DNA of 10,787 nt from SHZT01 sp945889655 (GTDB lineage: Bacteria; Gemmatimonadota; Gemmatimonadetes; Gemmatimonadales; GWC2-71-9): the NCBI GenBank assembly GCA_945889655.1, contig CAMDCH010000071.1, positions 1-10,787 on the forward strand, written 5' to 3'. The position numbers and the translations under genes were made by a program. How positions within the stretch are numbered: the stretch's first letter is position 1; each line of letters starts with the position of its first letter. A model generated the notes under the pieces. The model ran no database searches. It had not been told where the DNA came from and saw nothing but the letters and a program-made list of their open reading frames with translations. Shown in pieces: positions 1 to 5,639 of the stretch.

Positions 1-36
1 CGGCAGGGCGAACGCCAGGAACTCCTGGCGGGCTGA
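1..36 (+). CDS. C-terminal tail of an unidentified upstream gene (partial)
   Basis: The frame beginning at base 1 reads RQGERQELLAG and then TGA at 34-36. This stop shares its A with the ATG of the following ligase (TGATG), the usual arrangement of translationally coupled genes. Only eleven residues are visible, so the product cannot be named. A Ku gene would fit the neighbourhood, but nothing in these residues shows it. The same bases contain an 18-bp palindrome (13-30), so an untranslated leader is the alternative reading. Confidence 0.35.
   Translation, partial: RQGERQELLAG
13..30. repeat. 18-bp palindrome just upstream of the ligase start
   Basis: CGCCAGGA (13-20) and TCCTGGCG (23-30) are exact reverse complements around a 2-nt centre. 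As RNA the innermost pairs would open to form a loop. It ends 5 bases before the ligase ATG. It may be coding sequence of the preceding gene, a small hairpin affecting ligase translation, or a protein-binding site. Confidence 0.4.
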
Positions 37-1148
37 TGCCGCGAGGTTCAGCCAAGCCCGTTGAACCACCGCCTGCCGGGAAGTTCCCGATTGACCCCCC
101 CGTCGCGCCCATGCTCGCCAAGCTCACCGACTCGGTCCCCGGCGACGGCGACTTCCTCTACGAGCCCAAGTGGGATGGTTTCCGCGCCATCGTCTTTCGC
201 AGCGCCGATGACGTCTACATCCAGAGCCGTGACCTCCGGCCGTTCGACCGCTACTTCCCCGAGCTGCACGCGATGCTGCTGACCCAGCTTCCCCCACGCT
301 GCGTGGTAGACGGCGAGATCATCATCGTCACGCCCAAGGGGCTCGACTTCGACGCGCTCCAGCTCCGGTTGCACCCCGCGGCCTCACGCGTCGAGAAACT
401 CTCCAAGGCGATCCCGTCGTCGTTTGTTGCCTTCGACGCGCTCGCAGTGGATGGCCGCAACCTCATGGAAGAGCCACAGGACAGCCGTCGATCTGCTCTC
501 GAGAAACTGCTCGACAAGGCCGCCGCCCCGCTCTACCTGACACCGATGACCCGGGACGCCGGGCTGGCCCGCAGCTGGCTCAGCGATTTCGAGGGCGCCG
601 GCCTCGACGGCGTGATCGCCAAGCCGGTGAACGGGACCTACCAGCCGAACAAGCGCGCGATGATCAAGATCAAGCACGCGCGCACCGCGGAGTGCGTGGT
701 GGCGGGCTTCCGCTGGTACAAGGACGGGAAGGATGCCGTGGGCTCGCTCCTGCTCGGTCTCTACGACGCGAAGGGCCACCTCCAGCACGTGGGCGTGACG
801 TCGTCGTTCACCATGCAGAAGCGGAAGGAGCTGGTCGCTGAGCTGGCGCCATTGCGCGAGGACGCGATCGAGAGCCATCCGTGGCGGGAGTGGGCGCAGT
901 TCAGTGGCGAAGAAATGAAAAGGATGCCCGGCGCGGGCAGCCGGTGGAACGCGGGGAAGGATCTCTCGTGGGAGCCGCTGCGGATCGAGCGGGTCTGCGA
1001 AGTGAAATACGACCACATGCAGGGCGACCGGTTCCGCCACGCCGCCACGTTCCTCCGGTGGCGGCCCGACAAGCCGCCCCACGACTGCCGCTACGACCAG
1101 CTGGAGACCACCCGCCCCTACGACCTGAAGGACGTGCTCGCAGGCTAG
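36..1148 (+). CDS. ligC: ATP-dependent DNA ligase, LigC type (stand-alone NHEJ-class ligase)
   Basis: This enzyme should seal nicks in double-stranded DNA through a lysyl-AMP intermediate, as the LigC and LigD ligases of bacterial end joining do. At 370 residues it is the length of a minimal ligase. The nucleotidyltransferase domain (about residues 25-215) shows motif I EPKWDGFR with the adenylated lysine at K45. It also shows VVDGEIII at 91-98, VAFDAL at 131-136 (motif III), LDGVIAK at 190-196 (motif IV) and MIKIKH at 209-214 (motif V). The OB-fold domain follows (about 216-350), ending in GDRFRHAATFLRWRPD. No phosphoesterase or polymerase domain is attached, so this is the LigC form rather than full LigD. 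The ATG overlaps the TGA of the preceding frame, which supports this start. The first 20 residues are proline-rich and poorly conserved in the family. A stand-alone LigD-type polymerase lies on the other strand at 5640-6923 and is the obvious functional partner. Confidence 0.93.
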   Translation: MPRGSAKPVEPPPAGKFPIDPPVAPMLAKLTDSVPGDGDFLYEPKWDGFRAIVFRSADDVYIQSRDLRPFDRYFPELHAMLLTQLPPRCVVDGEIIIVTPKGLDFDALQLRLHPAASRVEKLSKAIPSSFVAFDALAVDGRNLMEEPQDSRRSALEKLLDKAAAPLYLTPMTRDAGLARSWLSDFEGAGLDGVIAKPVNGTYQPNKRAMIKIKHARTAECVVAGFRWYKDGKDAVGSLLLGLYDAKGHLQHVGVTSSFTMQKRKELVAELAPLREDAIESHPWREWAQFSGEEMKRMPGAGSRWNAGKDLSWEPLRIERVCEVKYDHMQGDRFRHAATFLRWRPDKPPHDCRYDQLETTRPYDLKDVLAG

Positions 1149-1191
1149 GCCCCGTGCAACCCTCGACCCCGGGACTGGTGTCCAAGACAGC

Positions 1192-2508
1192 ATGACCCTC
1201 GACAACCTCAGGCAGGACGTGGGCTACGCCCTCCGCGGGCTGCGCCTCAAGCCCGGCTTCGCCGCCGCCGTGATCGTCACTCTCGGACTCGGCATCGGCG
1301 CCAACGCCGCGATGTTCGGCATCGTGGACCGCCTCCTGTTCCGCGCGCCGCCACTCATGAAGACGCCGGACCTGGTTCACCGGCCCTACGTCTATACGAC
1401 CAGTCGGGGGGTCGAGCGGGCGGGCACCGACGGCCGGTACGTGCGGTTCAAGGAAATCCAGAGGCTCACGACATCGTTCGACCTCATCGCCGGCTACAGC
1501 CAGCGGGACCTCGCCGTCGGCACCGGTGAGTCCGCGCGCGAGCGGCGCATCGGTACCGTCACCGCGAACTTTTTCGACCTTTTCGACGCGCCTCCCGAGG
1601 CGGGCCGGTACTTCACCGACGCGGAAGACCAGCCGCCGAGCGGCACGGCGGTCGCGGTCCTGGGCTACGCGATGTGGCGAACCGAGTACGGCGGTCGCCG
1701 TGACATCCTAGGTACCACGGTCCAGATCGGTCCAACGGTCTACACCATCATCGGCATCGCGCCTCGCGGGTTCGTCGGCATCTGGGCCGACCGCCCGCCG
1801 GCGTTCTTCATCCCGATCACCAGCTACGCGAGCGGCGCGTTCGTCGGGTTTATCCGTGACGGCAGCAACTGGTGGCAGACCTACAGCCTCGGCTGGATGT
1901 CCATCCTGCTCCGCCGCAAGCCAGGCGTCACCATCGAAACCGCGAACGCCGATCTGAACCAGGCCTATCTACAGACCTACGAAGCGCAGCGTGTCGAGCA
2001 GTCGGGAACGACCCCGGCGTCGATCGCGAGGCCTCGCGCGGTGGCCGGCTCGCTCCTCGCCGAGCGCGGCCCGAACCAGTCGCCCGTCGCCAAGGTGGCG
2101 ACCTGGGTCGGCGGCGTGTCCGTGATCGTGCTGCTCATCGCCTGCGCCAACGTGGCCAACCTGCTCCTGGCCCGCGCGCTCCACCGGCGGCGCGAAATCG
2201 CGCTGCGGCTCGCGCTTGGTGTCACCCGTGCGCGCCTCGTTTTCCAGCTGCTGATCGAGAGCGTCACCCTCGCGATGGCGGGAGGGATCGCCGGCGTCGT
2301 CATCGCTCATTGGGGCGGAGCCGCGTTGCGGACGTTCCTGTTGGAGAAGAGCGAGGCGGCTGCCGGTTTCCGTGACCCGCGGACCGTGCTATTCGCCGGC
2401 ATCGCCGCGGTCGTCGTGGGCGTGCTCAGCGGACTCGCGCCTGTCCTCCAGGCCACCCGCGCTGACCTGACCGGCGACCTCAAGTCAGGGTCGCGCGAAG
2501 GCACCTAG
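1192..2508 (+). CDS. ADOP-family (MacB/FtsX-like) permease, N-terminal half, cut by an in-frame TAG
   Basis: This is the first half of a duplicated orphan permease. It shows TM1 (about residues 22-46, TLGLGIGANAAMF), a MacB-type extracytoplasmic domain (about 50-290), and the FtsX-type membrane block from about 302 with LLIACANVANLLLAR and RREIALRLALG. A further helix lies near 399-420. ADOP proteins normally carry two such MacB halves in about 800-900 residues and lack a partner ATPase gene nearby; none is seen here. Translation stops at TAG 2506-2508, in the cytoplasmic linker, but the same frame continues without a shift into the second half (to 3678). Joined, the product would be about 828 residues, a normal family length. 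This points to a recent nonsense mutation or a sequencing error. It begins 43 bp after the ligase, and I see no good Shine-Dalgarno sequence before the ATG. Unlike the permease at 6943-9576, it lacks the N-terminal prefix region. Confidence 0.88.
   Translation: MTLDNLRQDVGYALRGLRLKPGFAAAVIVTLGLGIGANAAMFGIVDRLLFRAPPLMKTPDLVHRPYVYTTSRGVERAGTDGRYVRFKEIQRLTTSFDLIAGYSQRDLAVGTGESARERRIGTVTANFFDLFDAPPEAGRYFTDAEDQPPSGTAVAVLGYAMWRTEYGGRRDILGTTVQIGPTVYTIIGIAPRGFVGIWADRPPAFFIPITSYASGAFVGFIRDGSNWWQTYSLGWMSILLRRKPGVTIETANADLNQAYLQTYEAQRVEQSGTTPASIARPRAVAGSLLAERGPNQSPVAKVATWVGGVSVIVLLIACANVANLLLARALHRRREIALRLALGVTRARLVFQLLIESVTLAMAGGIAGVVIAHWGGAALRTFLLEKSEAAAGFRDPRTVLFAGIAAVVVGVLSGLAPVLQATRADLTGDLKSGSREGT
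2506..2508 (+). other. In-frame amber codon interrupting the ADOP permease
   Basis: This TAG is codon 439 of the frame opened at 1192, and the frame stays open for a further 389 codons (2509-3675) before the natural TGA. It falls in the short linker between the residues SREGT and TKSRLR. As I recall the family, a tyrosine often occupies this position, so a single third-base change from TAC or TAT would create it. TAG is also the terminal stop of four genes in this window (1146, 3800, 5640 and 6943), so genome-wide recoding of TAG is unlikely. Confidence 0.85.
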
Positions 2509-2541
2509 ACCAAGTCGCGGCTCCGCACCGCCCTGCTTCTG

Positions 2542-3678
2542 TTGCAGGGAACGCTGTCGGTGGTGTTGCTGGTGGGTGCCGGACTCTTCGTCCGCAGCGT
2601 GCGCAACATCCAGGCGATTCCACTGGGATACGACACGGATCCCGTCATGCTGGTCACGCTGAACATGCGGGGCGTCACGCTCGACAGCGCGAAAGGCGTC
2701 GAACTGCGGCGGCGACTCCGGGAAGCGGCGGTGGGCATTCCCGGTGTCGAGAATGCCAGCCTCCAGGCAGCGGTTCCGTTCTGGAGCACCACGAGTATGG
2801 GGTTGCGCGTCGCAGGAATCGACAGCGTGTCCAGGCTGGGGCAATTCGACCTCAACATGGTCTCACCGGAACACTTCGCGACCGTGGGCACGAAGATCCG
2901 GCGCGGCCGCGGCTTCGACGCCAGCGACGTTGCCGGGGCCCCGCTTTCGGCGGTGGTGAGCGAGGCGATGGGGAGAGTGCTCTGGCCCGGGAAGGATCCG
3001 ATGGGCCAGTGCTTCCGGCTCAATGCTGACACCATGCCGTGCATTTACGTGGTCGGGATCGCGGAGAACATCAAGGAGCAGAGTCTTTCCGCCGACTCCG
3101 GCTTCTACTACTACCTCGCGGCCGCGCAGCGGGGCATCGCCCGTGGTGGCCTGTTCGTCCGGACGAAAGGCAACGCTCGGGGCTATGCGGAAACCGTTCG
3201 CCGGCGGCTCCAGCAGGAGATGCCCGGCGCGTCCTACATCACGGTTACGCCCTATGAAGACATCATCGGGCCGCAGAAGAGATCCTGGAATCTCGGCGCC
3301 ACGATGTTCCTCGCCTTCGGCCTGCTGGCACTCGCGCTGGCCGCCATCGGCCTCTACAGCGTGATCGCGTACAACGTCGCGCAGCGCTCCCACGAGCTCG
3401 GCGTCCGCGTGGCCCTTGGCGCGCAGGCACACGACCTCACGCGGCTGGTCGTGCTGGACGGCGTGCGCATCGCGGCGGTGGGCGTAGTGCTGGGAGCGGT
3501 GATCGCGCTGTGGGCAGGGCGCTGGATCCAGGCGTTGCTGTTCCAGGTCTCGTCGAAGGATCCGCTCATCTTCACCCTGGTCTGCGTTACCCTGCTCATC
3601 GTGGCCGTGGTCGCGAGCTGGATGCCGGCGCTAAAAGCTTCACGTACAGACCCCAATGTTGTCCTGAGATCCGAATGA
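2542..3678 (+). CDS. ADOP-family permease, C-terminal half (orphaned downstream of the TAG)
   Basis: This continues the frame of the preceding half, which is open from 2509. It carries the helix that opens the second ADOP repeat (TLSVVLLVGAGLFVRS), a second MacB-type extracytoplasmic domain (about 2640-3290), and the terminal FtsX block from about 3300. That block shows LALAAIGLYSVIAY, the conserved HELGVRVALGAQ and a closing TDPNVVLRSE. The given start is a TTG inside the transmembrane segment, with no Shine-Dalgarno sequence. The first ATG in frame (2647) would delete the helix. The segment is therefore better read as the tail of one broken gene than as an independent gene, unless ribosomes reinitiate. 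The sequence shows no other lesion and no relaxed composition, so any loss of function must be recent. The natural stop is TGA at 3676-3678, directly before the ATCAGCG repeat element. Confidence 0.8.
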   Translation: MQGTLSVVLLVGAGLFVRSVRNIQAIPLGYDTDPVMLVTLNMRGVTLDSAKGVELRRRLREAAVGIPGVENASLQAAVPFWSTTSMGLRVAGIDSVSRLGQFDLNMVSPEHFATVGTKIRRGRGFDASDVAGAPLSAVVSEAMGRVLWPGKDPMGQCFRLNADTMPCIYVVGIAENIKEQSLSADSGFYYYLAAAQRGIARGGLFVRTKGNARGYAETVRRRLQQEMPGASYITVTPYEDIIGPQKRSWNLGATMFLAFGLLALALAAIGLYSVIAYNVAQRSHELGVRVALGAQAHDLTRLVVLDGVRIAAVGVVLGAVIALWAGRWIQALLFQVSSKDPLIFTLVCVTLLIVAVVASWMPALKASRTDPNVVLRSE

Positions 3679-3680
3679 CT

Positions 3681-3797
3681 TGATCGCGCTGATGCGCGCT
3701 GATCACGCTGATTCGCTCAGTGCGGGAATCAGATCAGCGTCCATCAGCGTGCATCAGCGCAATCATGGGTGTCCATCAGCGTGCATCAGCGCAATCA
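3681..3797. repeat. ATCAGCG decamer element: long imperfect hairpin plus a third direct copy
   Basis: The element is built from 9-10 bp units with core ATCAGCG. The right arm (3733-3765) has units starting at 3733, 3743 and 3753, closed by ATCA at 3762-3765. The left arm (3681-3712) is the inverted copy with the same unit order and spacing. The arms match over 32-33 bp apart from two substitutions and one small indel, around a 20-nt loop (3713-3732). A further direct copy (3771-3797) repeats 27 nt of the right arm (3739-3765) exactly. The element fills the 121-bp gap between two convergent genes, starting 2 bp after one stop codon and ending 2 bp before the other. It could act as a bidirectional terminator or be a REP-like mobile or structural repeat. 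I see no T-run, so a canonical intrinsic terminator is not shown. Confidence 0.85.
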
Positions 3798-3799
3798 CT

Positions 3800-5470
3800 C
3801 TAGTTCGTTCTTACCAACGTGAACAATGTCCCCACCGGCGCCGTCACGCTGATCGTGGCTGCAGCTGATCCCACCCCGAACTCGAAGTACGCCGAGCCGC
3901 CTGCCACCAGCGTCACGGTAGACGGAACACCAGCGGCCGGCCGCGTGATCTTCAGCGGATACACCCCGTTGTTCAGTGCCTTGATCACCGAGCGGTACTG
4001 CCAGCTCTTGTGCTGGTACTCCGCCTCGCTCCCCGACACGTCGTCCGCCACCAGCGCCGCCGCCCAGCGGCGATAGAGCCCCGGCACGTCGGCGCCGAAG
4101 ACGCCCGTCAGCGTGGCGCGGCCGGTGACGATCGAGTTGGTGAGCTGGAACCAGGTGTTGCCGTCGCTCGAGGCCTTCTGGTCCACCGCGAACCGCAGGA
4201 ACGACCACGAGGACCCGCGCGTCGGCAGCGAGTCGTGTCCCGCGTAGGGTGAATTGCCGTCGGGGCTCTTCAGAAACTCGATCAGCGACCCGAAATCACC
4301 CGCGATGTCGTTGTTGAACGCATTGAGGATCGTATTGGATGCCCGCAGGTTGTCCGGGCCCAGGTTGCTCCGCGGCGACAATCCCGACTGGCGGTAGAAC
4401 AGCAGCTCTTCCGAGGAATGGCTCAACCCTTCGTCCAGCCAGGTTTCCTCGAACTCCTCGGCGGTGGTGTTCACGTACAGTCGGCGGGATGCATTGACCA
4501 GGTGCTGGAACTCGTGCGCCAGCAGCGCGGGTGCCTCTCCCGACACGAACGACTTGCTACGCGTGTTGCCATTGACGGTCCACAGGGGATCCGGCACCAG
4601 CAGGTAAAACATCTCGCCGACGTTGCTCCCGGCACACGGAGCCATCCCCGGGCTACCCGTGGTGGGGAACAGGTCCCGGGCAAAGAAGAATCCGCCCACG
4701 AAGAACTCCACGTTCGGCGGAGTCAGCTCATTTACCGCGCGCGTGAAAAAGAGAATCACCTTCCCGTTGGTATCGATGTCGGACGGCGTGCCGAACGTGC
4801 TCGTCACCAGGGGATAGATCAGCGTGTCGAATTGCGCCGCGAGCGACTGGTAGTCGAGCCGGGTGTAGCCGCCGGGCGGATTAGCGTTGTCGGAGATCGC
4901 GATCCCATACGTGCCGATCGCCTCCACGGTGCCGTTGTGCATCTCCGGTGACGAGCACGACTCTTCCGTGTTCGCGTTGAGCTGCACCGGGTCGCCGACA
5001 GCCATGGGCGCGGAGGCGCTGTTGAAACCGCCGCTCGGGCGCTCCGCGGACCACCGGCGCGCCGATGCCATCCTTGGCGTCAGCACCCGGGACTCCCGCG
5101 ACCGCAACACTGCGTCGAACGCGTCAGACCGCCGGGGGGCCGGGTAGACCAGTGATTCCCGCTGGTCGAATCCCTCCCGCTGTGACGTGACCGGCCCGCC
5201 CGACCCCACGATGCCTGAGCCCTGGATGGTAACGGTCGCTGAGGTCCCACCGGTTGCGACACTATTGAACGCGACCAGCGAGTACGAGGCCCCGCTCGTG
5301 GAACCGGGAATGCAGACCGACGCTCCGGTCACGGCAGCAGCCTTCCCCGGCCCGAGATCGGTCTCCGATGCTGCACCGCCGCCGCAGCCACCCGGCTCGC
5401 TGCCGGGCAGGTTGCAGGCCGCGAGGGCGATCACGGAAAGAGTCGGAACGAAACGGCGAAGCGTGTGCAT
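3800..5470 (-). CDS. Secreted lipoprotein zinc metallopeptidase, M30 (hyicolysin)-like
   Basis: Predicted to be a surface-anchored zinc peptidase of 556 residues. The N-terminus has two arginines, a hydrophobic stretch (about 8-18) and a lipobox LAAC with the lipidated cysteine at C19, followed by a Gly/Ser/Pro-rich linker. An N-terminal beta-rich region (about 35-90) precedes the catalytic part. The zinc site is HEFQH at 319-323 (ligands H319 and H323, catalytic E320). WLDEGLSH at 344-351 places a likely third ligand (E347) in the spacing seen in M30-type gluzincins. DIDTNGKVILFFT at 231-243 is another segment I associate with this group. The C-terminal part (about 510-556) looks like a small beta domain. 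The frame is open upstream to 5716, but I chose the ATG at 5468-5470. It gives a complete lipoprotein signal and has GGGGAG 7 bases upstream. The substrate cannot be read from the sequence. It is convergent with the broken permease. Confidence 0.82.
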   Translation of the reverse strand: MHTLRRFVPTLSVIALAACNLPGSEPGGCGGGAASETDLGPGKAAAVTGASVCIPGSTSGASYSLVAFNSVATGGTSATVTIQGSGIVGSGGPVTSQREGFDQRESLVYPAPRRSDAFDAVLRSRESRVLTPRMASARRWSAERPSGGFNSASAPMAVGDPVQLNANTEESCSSPEMHNGTVEAIGTYGIAISDNANPPGGYTRLDYQSLAAQFDTLIYPLVTSTFGTPSDIDTNGKVILFFTRAVNELTPPNVEFFVGGFFFARDLFPTTGSPGMAPCAGSNVGEMFYLLVPDPLWTVNGNTRSKSFVSGEAPALLAHEFQHLVNASRRLYVNTTAEEFEETWLDEGLSHSSEELLFYRQSGLSPRSNLGPDNLRASNTILNAFNNDIAGDFGSLIEFLKSPDGNSPYAGHDSLPTRGSSWSFLRFAVDQKASSDGNTWFQLTNSIVTGRATLTGVFGADVPGLYRRWAAALVADDVSGSEAEYQHKSWQYRSVIKALNNGVYPLKITRPAAGVPSTVTLVAGGSAYFEFGVGSAAATISVTAPVGTLFTLVRTN

Positions 5471-5639
5471 GCGTCGTCTCCCCGGGCGGTCGTTGCCGCC
5501 CTGTCTGATAGACACCGCTGATACGCGATTTCCCCAATGTGTCGGCGGTGTCGGAGACTTCTTCGGTGCAAGGAGCGTGCAAGAAGGGGGAGGGCCAGGG
5601 AGGGGTGTGCGCCCGGTCACGTGGACAACGGTCTCTGCG
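5471..5639. promoter_or_regulatory. Leader/promoter interval upstream of the metallopeptidase gene, with a TGTCT dyad
   Basis: This 169-bp gap separates the polymerase stop from the peptidase start, both read on the minus strand. Next to the peptidase ATG is a strong ribosome site (GGGGAG, minus strand, about 5478-5483). A perfect dyad, TGTCT then GAT then AGACA, lies at 5502-5514, about 31-44 bases upstream of the ATG. Its arms resemble the core of the putative PadR operator at 9919-9943. The purine-rich run at 5581-5608 on the plus strand shows no stem typical of a terminator. I could not assign -35 and -10 boxes with confidence. Confidence 0.35.

Noticed and set aside
384..1205. A 273-codon minus-strand frame opposite the ligase
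   Set aside because: Long antisense frames are expected in high-GC coding sequence. Its translation has no recognisable motif, while the plus strand encodes a complete ligase.
2506..2508. TAG reassigned to an amino acid in this genome
   Set aside because: TAG is the terminal stop of the ligase, peptidase, polymerase and second permease genes, all at the lengths expected for their families where length can be judged.
3681..3797. CRISPR array
   Set aside because: The units are about 10 bp without unique spacers, part of the array is inverted, and no cas genes are nearby.
3680..3868. A 62-codon plus-strand frame across the repeat element
   Set aside because: It is the translation of the ATCAGCG units and then runs antisense into the peptidase gene. 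It has no ribosome site and no family resemblance.
5511..5526. A possible extra ATCAGCG unit upstream of the peptidase
   Set aside because: Only one core copy is present on the minus strand, without the 9-10 bp repetition or inverted partner, so it is no more than a chance 7-mer.
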